Of a stretch of DNA of 32,658 nt, positions 17,472 to 24,533 are shown piece by piece. Source of the stretch: a virus; the IMG/VR virus record IMGVR_UViG_3300013137_000068, positions 1 to 32,658 of that record; one strand, given 5' to 3'. The notes below the pieces were generated by a model, which searched no databases, had not been told where the DNA came from, and worked only from the letters and a program-made list of their open reading frames with translations. The translations under genes and the position numbers were made by a program. Positions within the stretch are counted from its first letter, which is position 1. The number at the start of each line of letters is the position of its first letter.

Positions 17472-18322
17472 TATAGGTCTGCGTTAGGATAGAATAGTCT
17501 ATAAGTCATTGGAACATCATCTTCATAATGATGGCCACAATTTGTACATTCTAATTCGTAATTAAAGTCAATTCCTGGAGAAATAAGTCTTGTATATTCT
17601 CTAAAAACCAAAGAATCTTTCATTGGCATAGCAGAAACAAGTTTAGAAATATAAAGTTTATCTCTATTTCCTTCTACTTCCATAATCTGCAACCTATATC
17701 TTTCGGTAACGCCCTTTGAAACTTTGTAAGTTGAATTTCCACTCTTTTTGGTAGTTTGAGTGGCTTTAGAAATTTTATTTTCATCCTTTCCATTCAAAAG
17801 TCTAAATTTAATATTCTTTTTTATAACTGGAAGGAAAAAGTCATATTCTCCCTTCCCATCAGGCTGGTTTTCCAAATATTTGAGTTTTAACTTGCTTAAG
17901 TCAATAGTTGGCTCATATTGTTCTCCACAACTTGGACAGGTCATTTTTCCAGGTTTATATTCTTCTCCCATACCAGTTCTTCTGACATGGATTAAAACTG
18001 TATTTCTATCACCAACAATCATATCATCTGGTTTCAAATCCTTATCTACTACAACGATTTGAAGTAATGCGTCGAGTACTCTCCCACTTTTAATAAGTTC
18101 TGGAGAAAATAATACGTCATCTTCTTCAGCAGTAAGATATTTAATTTTTACGGTTTTCTTTCCATTTGGATAAAAAACACCTAAAGAAGGGAGTTCAATT
18201 TCTTCGGTTGGTACAATAAATTCGTTATCAATAAATTGCTGTGGAAGATTTTGTTCAACAGGTTTATTTTCTACTTTGTTTTGTCCAACAATGATTCTTT
18301 TGTCTTGATTTTCGTTTTCCAT
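17471..18322 (-). CDS. T4 gp26/gp51-like baseplate assembly protein, zinc-ribbon paralog 2
   Basis: Protein of 283 residues with the same plan as its neighbour: ELPSLGVFYPNGK (about 43-55), KYLTAEEDDVLFSPELIKSGR, first knuckle CPSC (about 129), second knuckle CTNCGHHYEDDVPM near the end. An extra N-terminal segment of about 35 residues rich in Asn/Gln/Glu is likely disordered. Family knowledge: such proteins act as baseplate-hub assembly factors in T4-like phages. The gene couples to its paralog by TAATG. Upstream, 18323-18421 holds no gene. Sequence identity between the two paralogs is low, so the duplication is old. Confidence 0.68.
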   Translation of the reverse strand: MENENQDKRIIVGQNKVENKPVEQNLPQQFIDNEFIVPTEEIELPSLGVFYPNGKKTVKIKYLTAEEDDVLFSPELIKSGRVLDALLQIVVVDKDLKPDDMIVGDRNTVLIHVRRTGMGEEYKPGKMTCPSCGEQYEPTIDLSKLKLKYLENQPDGKGEYDFFLPVIKKNIKFRLLNGKDENKISKATQTTKKSGNSTYKVSKGVTERYRLQIMEVEGNRDKLYISKLVSAMPMKDSLVFREYTRLISPGIDFNYELECTNCGHHYEDDVPMTYRLFYPNADL

Positions 18323-18421
18323 AATTATTTAACTTTACATTAGTTTCTAATAATTATAGAAAAATAAAAAAACAAAGTAAATAGAAAAACTTTTTTTGTT
18401 TTCCTAAGTTTTTATAAAAAA

Positions 18422-18928
18422 TTATGCAACAGGTGCGGTTGGAGCGCCTGGAGCGACTGGACTTGCTGCGGTTTTAGATGATGCAGATGTATTCTTTACC
18501 ATATTATCAATATTGGTAATGTTTTCTTCGGCCTTTTGTATCTGGTCTTCTAATTCTTTCACACTATCAACAAATTCTTTTGATTGTTTATTATATTCAG
18601 CCCTTTTCATTGTTTTTATCTTATTGTCTTCGGCTTTTCCTCCTGGTGCCTGTGCCAATTCTGGGTCTTGAACTTGTGAAAATGTTTTATTTAACTTTAA
18701 CATTTTATCTTTATTTAAAAGCTGCCTTGCCTTTTCTCTTTTTAGATTAGCTTGCAGTGCGTCTAATTGAGCAATTTGCTGAGTTTTAATATCTTCATAA
18801 TTCTTTATGGTTTCCGCTGCATTTTGCTCAGCAATTACTTTTGTTGTTGCTTCAACTTCTCCTTGAGAGTTCAACTCAAATAGCCTTTCTATTTGTTCTC
18901 TGATATATTTTCTTAACAAATTTTTCAT
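18422..18928 (-). CDS. Coiled-coil protein with Ala/Pro-rich tail, unknown function
   Basis: Protein of 168 residues. Residues about 15-140 are Glu/Lys/Gln/Ala-rich and would form long helices or coiled coils. The end (about 148-168) is low in complexity: Ser/Ala/Pro/Gly, with PVAPGAPTAPVA. No family recognised; no signal peptide or membrane segment. It starts 1 nt after the stop of the nuclease gene, so both are in one transcript. The nearby baseplate genes suggest a structural or scaffolding partner, but that is a guess from position. Confidence 0.65.
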   Translation of the reverse strand: MKNLLRKYIREQIERLFELNSQGEVEATTKVIAEQNAAETIKNYEDIKTQQIAQLDALQANLKREKARQLLNKDKMLKLNKTFSQVQDPELAQAPGGKAEDNKIKTMKRAEYNKQSKEFVDSVKELEDQIQKAEENITNIDNMVKNTSASSKTAASPVAPGAPTAPVA

Positions 18929-18929
18929 A

Positions 18930-19379
18930 TTATAGTACTATTTGTTTCATTCTTTGTTTAACCTGATTATAATTATGTTTTAAATCATTTTCCCAAATTC
19001 TTTCTATTTCATATCCCAACCCTTTGGCTAAAACATTTTTATAAGCATCATTTTTTGCAGCTCTTCTTTGCATGGCATTTTGCTCTTCAAACACCTCTGG
19101 GTTTCCATGCCAATAATCGCCATCTATTTCTATAAGTATATTTTTTGAGGGAATGTAAAAATCATAAATTTTGCCTCCAACAATTTTTTGGGGAAGAATT
19201 TTAATTCCTAATTCTCTCATCATTTTTTTAAACTCCCTCTCTGGCCAAGTCATTTTTCTTGACATTTTTTTTGCCTGCTTTTCAACAAACTTTGTTTTTT
19301 TAGCTGCATACAAAGGAGAATATGCTTGTTTTTTAATTCCCCTTAATATTCGAGCAACCTTTTTCTTATCACTGTCCAT
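18930..19379 (-). CDS. Vsr/DUF559-like PD-(D/E)XK endonuclease
   Basis: Protein of 149 residues. A basic N-terminus (about 1-43) is followed by the core of the Vsr/DUF559 nuclease group. Visible are E47 in TWPEREFKKMMRELGI, D73 in KIYDFYIP, E84 and D86 in ILIEIDGDYWHGNP (where Vsr proteins have a DGxxWHG motif), and the closing helix-strand pair KNDAYKNVLAKGLGYEIERIWENDL. All expected acidic residues are present, so it is likely active on DNA. Possible roles: a free-standing homing endonuclease, mismatch-linked nicking, or recombination. The position among structural genes, away from replication genes, favours a mobile homing type. TATTTATGA lies 12 nt before the ATG, back-to-back with the plus-strand gene at 19466. 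Confidence 0.72.
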   Translation of the reverse strand: MDSDKKKVARILRGIKKQAYSPLYAAKKTKFVEKQAKKMSRKMTWPEREFKKMMRELGIKILPQKIVGGKIYDFYIPSKNILIEIDGDYWHGNPEVFEEQNAMQRRAAKNDAYKNVLAKGLGYEIERIWENDLKHNYNQVKQRMKQIVL

Positions 19380-19391
19380 TGGTTTGTTTTT

Positions 19392-19400
19392 TCATAAATA
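19392..19400 (-). promoter_or_regulatory. TATTTATGA late-promoter-like motif
   Basis: A one-base variant of TATTTATAA, 12 nt before the nuclease ATG (19379). It lies in the 86-nt divergent intergenic region shared with the gene at 19466. Confidence 0.4.
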
Positions 19401-19410
19401 TCACAAAAAA

Positions 19411-19437
19411 GTTATAGTTTTAAATTTTAGACTGTAT
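19411..19437 (+). promoter_or_regulatory. Promoter-like motif GTTAT-N18-GTAT
   Basis: GTTAT (19411-19415) and GTAT (19434-19437) with 18 nt between, as in the 14548-14575 copy. The ATG at 19466 is 28 nt further on, matching the 27 and 30 nt at the two other genes. It overlaps a TATTTATAA (19435-19443) on the same strand, so either or both could act. Confidence 0.5.
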
Positions 19438-19465
19438 TTATAAAAAACGTCTTATTTTAATAACT

Positions 19466-20047
19466 ATGGACTCAAAAACTGTATTAATTGGAACAATTAT
19501 AGTCTTTATAACATTTTGTATAATTTACGAATTTCTAAAAGAAAGAAGTAAAACTAAAAAAGAAAAAGCTAACAGAGACGAACAAAATGATTTTTTTAAA
19601 AAAATTGGAGTACAATTACTTGAAAATTCAGCGGTTAATAAAGAATTACTAAGATACTTAAAGGTTTCCAGTCAAAAGTATACAGAGGAAATTACTGAAT
19701 CTCAAATGAGAATAGTGATAGAATCAATATTTGATAATTCTCAAAATGAAATTCTGAATTATGTCTCAAAAATTATGAAAGAGAACCATATTAAAGGAAA
19801 CGAAAAAGAAATTGTAATTAAAATAAAATCATTCGTAAGTAATAGATACCACAAAGATTCCTTGTTACTAAAAGAATTTAAGTTCAGAGAAACAACATTG
19901 TATGAACAAATGAAGTCCGAATGGAAAGATTACGTAAATGAAATCGTTATTGGTTGCGTAATTAAAGAAAAGGGGGAAAAAGCTCTTCAGGGAGCTTTAC
20001 AAAATGCTTTTGACAGTTTCAAATTCGATATTATAGACCGTTGTTAA
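19466..20047 (+). CDS. N-terminally membrane-anchored protein, unknown function
   Basis: Protein of 193 residues. One hydrophobic segment (residues about 5-23, VLIGTIIVFITFCIIYEFL) followed by Lys/Arg-rich sequence implies an anchor with the rest in the cytoplasm. The body is helical and charged, no family recognised, with one late Cys pair (about 168 and the last residue). It is on the plus strand, divergent from the nuclease gene, and is followed at once by a decayed IS200/IS605 end. It shares the promoter-like motif with the other accessory genes. A membrane-located accessory role is plausible; nothing in the sequence names the target. Confidence 0.7.
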   Translation: MDSKTVLIGTIIVFITFCIIYEFLKERSKTKKEKANRDEQNDFFKKIGVQLLENSAVNKELLRYLKVSSQKYTEEITESQMRIVIESIFDNSQNEILNYVSKIMKENHIKGNEKEIVIKIKSFVSNRYHKDSLLLKEFKFRETTLYEQMKSEWKDYVNEIVIGCVIKEKGEKALQGALQNAFDSFKFDIIDRC

Positions 20048-20307
20048 CATATACTTCAATTTCTTAATTATCTGTTTCTAACACCAGTGTATTCTGTCGC
20101 CTTTACTCTCTTAATACTTACAGCAAACCTCCATAATCGTCCAAAGTCCATTATATCGAGAAACTGAACGTCTCTCCAGTGACACAAACCAAAAAGGCGA
20201 ATCTTCTCTTGGTATAGACAGTGTAAGACAGGGCAACAGAAATGCGGAACTGCAACCGTTATTTTAAAACCAGAATCCCACGTGCTTCAGCCGTGGGAGT
20301 ATGTCAA
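20048..20307 (+). mobile_element. Decayed IS200/IS605-family element: tnpB tail and right end
   Basis: No intact gene is present. On the plus strand one frame at about 20160-20265 reads ETERLSSDTNQKGESSLGID, then RQGNRNAELQPLF and a stop, and resembles the 3' end of a tnpB gene. It is followed by gaatcccacgtgcttcag, then ccgtgggagtatgTCAA. The hairpin (stem TCCCACG 20276-20282 with CGTGGGA 20292-20298) and the final TCAA (20304-20307) are typical for the right end of these elements, where the omega RNA's last stem and the cleavage site lie. The element's 5' part is lost. Its orientation is opposite to the polymerase/nucleotidase genes. The identification rests on the end motif more than on protein similarity. 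Confidence 0.62.
20276..20307 (+). ncRNA. Omega-RNA 3' stem and right-end cleavage motif (remnant)
   Basis: A 7-bp stem, loop TGCTTCAGC with an inner GC/GC pairing, then AGTATG and TCAA. In active IS200/IS605 elements the RNA scaffold ends here and the flanking DNA supplies the guide; the flank is ATCAAATAATTTAATACAG. With tnpB lost at this locus, activity would need a TnpB from elsewhere. Confidence 0.45.
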
Positions 20308-20741
20308 ATCAAATAATTTAATACAGATTGCCAGCTGGGAAATTTTGCACTTCCAAAAGGAATGATTTCCCAGATTGGAGTAAGCAAACCATGTTGTGGT
20401 AAATCATCTATCAAATAATCTCCCCTCAATAAAGTTTTATCGCATGACAATATTAATCGTTCACATTCTTTAAAACCAAAATACTTTTCAATCCAAATTC
20501 TTTTTTCCGTATAAGAAAGAGGATTATGCACAGACGGACGGCTTAATATAAAAACCTCGTATTTTTCTTTAAGTTTTTTGTAGGATTCAACAGCGCCGTC
20601 AATAGGTGGAAGGTTTTCAAAAAATTTAAACTGACTCTGTGGGAATAAAATTCTTGGTTCTTTGGAGAGTGCCCTTTGTTTTGACCCCTCAAAGTCACAC
20701 AAAACATCATCCATGTCAATATATACCGTTTTCTTTTCCAT
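20304..20741 (-). CDS. 5'-nucleotidase of the NT5C family (HAD fold), 3' end touched by IS end
   Basis: Protein of 145 residues. HAD motif I is DMDDVLCDF (residues 9-17), with Asp9 as nucleophile and Asp11 as acid/base. Motif II is the Ser in ILSRPS. Motif III/IV is K (in CDKTLLRGDYLIDD), with the closing Asp pair. The typical end FPSWQSVLNYL is present. Family members remove phosphate from dNMPs or NMPs; a phage copy would tune nucleotide pools for its own polymerase, whose gene ends 1 nt upstream. The stop codon TGA (20306-20304) is part of the TCAA at the end of the decayed IS element, so the last one or two residues may be altered from the ancestor. The IS hairpin just downstream may also end this transcript. 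Confidence 0.85.
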   Translation of the reverse strand: MEKKTVYIDMDDVLCDFEGSKQRALSKEPRILFPQSQFKFFENLPPIDGAVESYKKLKEKYEVFILSRPSVHNPLSYTEKRIWIEKYFGFKECERLILSCDKTLLRGDYLIDDLPQHGLLTPIWEIIPFGSAKFPSWQSVLNYLI

Positions 20742-20742
20742 A

Positions 20743-23700
20743 TTACTTTATACGTTTAATCTTAGCGTTTTGTTTAAAATTTATAAAACCTTTTGCATTT
20801 TTTACAAATTCAGAAATGTAAACCCCTTTATTTTGTGCATTTGCTTTAATAAAGTCATACATATCTCCTTCGACTTTTTTCCTTGCTGGAAACACTCTAA
20901 GACTTGTTAAACTAATTCCATCCCCAACTCTTAAATTCAAATAGGTTCCTCCCTTTTCAGACATAGCACCTTGCACTGTATCTAAGTAAAAAAAGTAATA
21001 ATCATTTTCAGAAAAATTAAGAATACTTTCAATGATTCTTCCAGTTTTTTGATAAAGTTCATTTTTTAGTGCTGCTACTTCTTCAATCTTTTTTAAATCA
21101 AAATTACAGACCTCAACAAATTCTCTTGTTTTTTGAATTGGGGTTGTAGGGGCAAATGAATCACTTTTTACCACTGTGTTAAACTCCACCGAATTCAAAT
21201 CAAAAAGTGCCAATTGCCCTGGAATTTCTTTCTTTTTCTTTTTAGACTTTAGTTCAATTAAATAATCTCTCGATTCTGACCAATCATCAAAAACCCCAGC
21301 CTTAGCACAAACCTCAAATGCCTTTTTATTAAAAGTTGAGAAGGGTAAACTAAAAAACTTGTGTAATTTTATTGTTTCGAATTTTTCTCCTGCTCTTTCC
21401 AGAAGTTCTGTTAATTCTTTATATGCCTTATCTCCCAATCCATTAATTCCAGAAAAACCCATAGAAATTTCTTTTTCTCCAGTCATAGTCCAATTCCACC
21501 CAGACCTTCTCGAAGGGGGGGCAATTGTAATTCCCTTTGACATTGCTGATGCAATTGCAGATGCAATCCACTGTTTTTCTTTTTCTTTATCGTTGTTTGA
21601 TTTTATATGATTTAACAACGCTGTATAAAATTCTGTGGAATAATAATGTTTTAAAAACAATGTTTGGCATGCAATATAACTATAACAAACGCAATGACTT
21701 TTATTGAATGAGTATCCCAAATATTTAATCATCCAATTTTTAATTTGTTCCATTACTGCAACGTCATATCCATTTTTGGATGCTCCTGTTAAAAATGTGC
21801 CCCAATATTTTGAAAAATTTTTATATGCTCCACTGTTTTTTTCATCATCAGTTAATGTTTCACCCCTCGCTTCTTTGTCAATAAGTTTTGCAGCCTTATC
21901 CATATACCTTCTCAACATATCGCCTTCCCCAAGACTCATTCCGCCAATTTTGTTGGCGATAAACATTACTTGTTCTTGAAAAATAAGCACTCCGTTTGAT
22001 TCTCCCAAAATTGACTCAAGACTGGGATGAAGATATGTAATTCCTTTTGGGTTAAATTTATTTTTTACATAATCGTGGTGAGCCCCGATACCCATTGGCC
22101 CTGGACGATAAAGAGCATTGGCGGCAACCAATTCTTGAAAATTTTCCACCTTAATCCCTTTAATCAAAGCATTCATCCCAGGACTTTCAAACTGAAACAC
22201 GCCCTGATTAAGTCCCAATCTAAGTTCGTTATAAATATTTTGGTCAGATAAATCCAAATAGTCTACTTGGTCTGTTACATCAATTCCTTTGCTTTTTTTA
22301 ATCAGCTCAACAGTATCTTTAATAACGTTAAGGGTTTCCAATTTAAGCATATCAAGCTTTAATATGCCAAGTTCTGATAAATCTTTCCCGCTACCATCAG
22401 CTTCTGAAAATGCCGTTACAATACTTTTGTTAGAAGCAATTATGTTTGTTGGAATGTCATTCCAACATTCAGACGGAGTAATCACAACACCAGCGGCATG
22501 CTGTCCTATTCCCCTAATTTGCCCTTGAAGTTTTAAAGTTTGTTCGAGGATTCTTTTATTTGATGAGTCAGTTAACCATTGGCGCACTGCTGGGGAACAA
22601 TCTTTTTCATTTGGCCATTGTTCGAACCAATCTTTGAGAGTAAAATCAACTTTTGACCACTCTGGCATTTCTCTGGTTACTTGAAATACAACAGAGTTAT
22701 ATCCAGTTGCGTCTTCACCGTGATGAGCTCTTACAACATCTTTTATGCATCCCTTTTCATTAAAAGTTGAAAATGTAGATACGTGCAAAATTCTATTCCT
22801 GCCATATTTTTGAATAAGAAATTCTTCATTTATATGGTCTGTACCAGTCATATAATCTATGTCAAGGTCAGGGGGGGACATTCTCGTTGGATTAAGAAAA
22901 CGTTCAAAATAAAGTCCAAATCTTATGGGGTCAACTTTTGTAATATCAAGGCACCATGTAAGAAGACATCCTGCAGCTGAACCACGTCCAGGTCCAACAT
23001 CATATCCTTGATTTCGATAATTCCTAATTATTTCCCAGTTAACAAGAAAATAATCCAACATTTTCTTGTCTTCAATTACGCCAATCTCATAATTTAAACG
23101 GTCTACATATTCTTTAATTTTATCATTGTCAAGTTGAACAATGCCGTTTTCTCTATATTTATTTAGTTTCTGTTTTAACTTTGAAAAGGCAATCTTTTTT
23201 ATAATTTCTGTAACTTCGCTGGAGCCACAAATTTTTACAACATCTTCTGTTGGTTCATATCTTGGATATTTTTCAATTCCTGTTTCAAAATCAAAATCAC
23301 ACTTGTTTGCCACCTCAAGCGTGGTCTCTAAACAAGAATCAATAAAGTCATGTCTATAGTCATATCCAAATTGATAATTGAAATTATATATATCTCGACT
23401 ACTACTATAAAATAAACTCCTTGTATTTAATTTGAAGGAGTTACCAAGTTGACTTTTCTGATTTATTGCTATTAATGTATCTTGAAGTTCTGCATCTTCT
23501 GGAAATGCATAATGAACGTCTGCGGTTATAATAATTTTAACACCATATTTCACAGACATTTCAATAATAAAACTATTATAATATTTTTGAGCACTGAGTT
23601 CATTTAGTTGAATTTCAGCATAAAAATCTTCTCCAAATGCTTCCTTAATTTTCTTAAAATATACTTCAGCTTCTGCGGCTTTTTTATCCATTAAAAGCTT

Positions 23701-24246
23701 TCCGAAATAACTACCTATACAAGAAGTTGTAACAATTAAACCCTCCTTGCATTCCAACAACCACTCGGTTTTTATTCTTCCCCTTTTGTAAAATCCTTCC
23801 GTAAAAGCTCTATATGCTAATTTATTTGCATTTATAAACCCTTGTTTATTTTTTACGAGAATAATCTGGTGGGAATTTCCGCCCTCATATTTCTTTTCTT
23901 CAAAATCCCCCATATTATCATTTACATAAGCCTCAAATCCTATTATTGGCTTTATGCCAGCTTTTTTGCACTTCCTCCAAAATTCAAACGTTCCAGATAG
24001 TGTTCCGTGGTCAGTAATGGCAATAGCTGGGTGATTATATTTTTTCGCCAACTTAATGTAATTATCAATACTTCCACACCCATCCAGGATACTATGAAAA
24101 GTATGAAGGTGAAGATGAACAAATGATTTAAAAGCATCCCTATCATAGCTTGCCCCAGTTGCAGCCCTAACATCAACTAATTGATTCTTATCTATTTGTA
24201 CATTGGAGTCTCTGAGGTCAATCTTATCTATATCAATTTTACCCAT
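20743..24246 (-). CDS. dnaE: DNA polymerase III alpha subunit (DnaE-type, family C)
   Basis: Protein of 1167 residues, close to bacterial DnaE length. Residues about 42-270 form a PHP domain. Its metal-binding set looks complete: H44, H46, D55, H80, E105, H126, C176, D243, H245, so proofreading by this domain is plausible (it is degenerate in E. coli). The polymerase core has GPGRGSAAGCLLTW (418-431), the catalytic PPDLDIDY (458-465, Asp 460/462), and a third Asp in GILKLDMLKLETL (around 630). Finger motifs such as GIGQHAAGVVITP are present. The C-terminal part (about 1040-1167) looks like an OB-type domain. The first 40 residues are an extra leader. Phage DnaE proteins replace the usual PolA/PolB of phages. 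It ends 1 nt before the nucleotidase gene. Confidence 0.93.
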   Translation of the reverse strand: MGKIDIDKIDLRDSNVQIDKNQLVDVRAATGASYDRDAFKSFVHLHLHTFHSILDGCGSIDNYIKLAKKYNHPAIAITDHGTLSGTFEFWRKCKKAGIKPIIGFEAYVNDNMGDFEEKKYEGGNSHQIILVKNKQGFINANKLAYRAFTEGFYKRGRIKTEWLLECKEGLIVTTSCIGSYFGKLLMDKKAAEAEVYFKKIKEAFGEDFYAEIQLNELSAQKYYNSFIIEMSVKYGVKIIITADVHYAFPEDAELQDTLIAINQKSQLGNSFKLNTRSLFYSSSRDIYNFNYQFGYDYRHDFIDSCLETTLEVANKCDFDFETGIEKYPRYEPTEDVVKICGSSEVTEIIKKIAFSKLKQKLNKYRENGIVQLDNDKIKEYVDRLNYEIGVIEDKKMLDYFLVNWEIIRNYRNQGYDVGPGRGSAAGCLLTWCLDITKVDPIRFGLYFERFLNPTRMSPPDLDIDYMTGTDHINEEFLIQKYGRNRILHVSTFSTFNEKGCIKDVVRAHHGEDATGYNSVVFQVTREMPEWSKVDFTLKDWFEQWPNEKDCSPAVRQWLTDSSNKRILEQTLKLQGQIRGIGQHAAGVVITPSECWNDIPTNIIASNKSIVTAFSEADGSGKDLSELGILKLDMLKLETLNVIKDTVELIKKSKGIDVTDQVDYLDLSDQNIYNELRLGLNQGVFQFESPGMNALIKGIKVENFQELVAANALYRPGPMGIGAHHDYVKNKFNPKGITYLHPSLESILGESNGVLIFQEQVMFIANKIGGMSLGEGDMLRRYMDKAAKLIDKEARGETLTDDEKNSGAYKNFSKYWGTFLTGASKNGYDVAVMEQIKNWMIKYLGYSFNKSHCVCYSYIACQTLFLKHYYSTEFYTALLNHIKSNNDKEKEKQWIASAIASAMSKGITIAPPSRRSGWNWTMTGEKEISMGFSGINGLGDKAYKELTELLERAGEKFETIKLHKFFSLPFSTFNKKAFEVCAKAGVFDDWSESRDYLIELKSKKKKKEIPGQLALFDLNSVEFNTVVKSDSFAPTTPIQKTREFVEVCNFDLKKIEEVAALKNELYQKTGRIIESILNFSENDYYFFYLDTVQGAMSEKGGTYLNLRVGDGISLTSLRVFPARKKVEGDMYDFIKANAQNKGVYISEFVKNAKGFINFKQNAKIKRIK

Positions 24247-24265
24247 TGATTTATTTTTAATTTTA

Positions 24266-24286
24266 GCAAATATAAGGAAAAGTTAC
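24266..24286 (-). promoter_or_regulatory. Possible polymerase promoter, TATATTTG with GTAAC
   Basis: Between the terminator (24297) and the ATG (24246) the minus strand reads TTGTAACTTTTCCTTATATTTGC. TATATTTG fits the Bacteroidetes -7 box TAnnTTTG. GTAAC is only 7 nt upstream, unlike its place in the other motifs, so the assignment is weak, but a promoter is needed here because the terminator closes the previous block. Confidence 0.4.
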
Positions 24287-24296
24287 AATATTTCAT

Positions 24297-24320
24297 AAAA
24301 AAACCAGAATAAAATCTGGC
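24297..24320 (-). terminator. Rho-independent terminator after the portal block
   Basis: On the minus strand CCAGA, a short T-rich loop and TCTGG (24319-24304) are followed by seven T (24303-24297). It begins directly after the stop of the small basic protein, so it ends the terminase-portal transcript before the polymerase gene. Confidence 0.82.
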
Positions 24321-24533
24321 TTAACTATAATCACTTTTACAATCCTGTCTTTGTCGGATAATGTTTTTTTTAATTTTCTTCCCCAACTTTTCTATGTTTT
24401 TCGACTTTTTTCTGATAAGAGAACTCCACTTTCTTGATGTGGGTCTTTTTATAAATTTCTCTACATCTTTTTCTAGTTCGTCAATTAACAATTTACATTT
24501 TTCCCAATCATTTTTTAGGTTATAAAAATCCAT
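24321..24533 (-). CDS. Small basic helical protein, unknown function
   Basis: Protein of 70 residues, Lys/Arg-rich, mostly helical: DELEKDVEKFIKRPTSRKWSSLIRK and a basic C-terminal half. No family recognised. Its ATG overlaps the portal stop (TAATG), indicating translational coupling to the portal, and a terminator follows directly. In T4-like phages small proteins beside the portal are often prohead core or assembly parts (such as gp67/gp68), so a scaffold role is a reasonable guess from position. Confidence 0.65.
   Translation of the reverse strand: MDFYNLKNDWEKCKLLIDELEKDVEKFIKRPTSRKWSSLIRKKSKNIEKLGKKIKKNIIRQRQDCKSDYS

Noticed and set aside
18323-18421. Promoter or terminator in the 99-nt gap before the gp26-like paralogs
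   Set aside because: Only A/T-rich runs and a weak GGAAAAC/GTTTTTC pairing without a T-run on the minus strand; nothing matching either motif class.
20048-20300. tRNA or other structured RNA gene apart from the IS end
   Set aside because: No cloverleaf-like arms found; the only convincing hairpin is the element's right-end stem.
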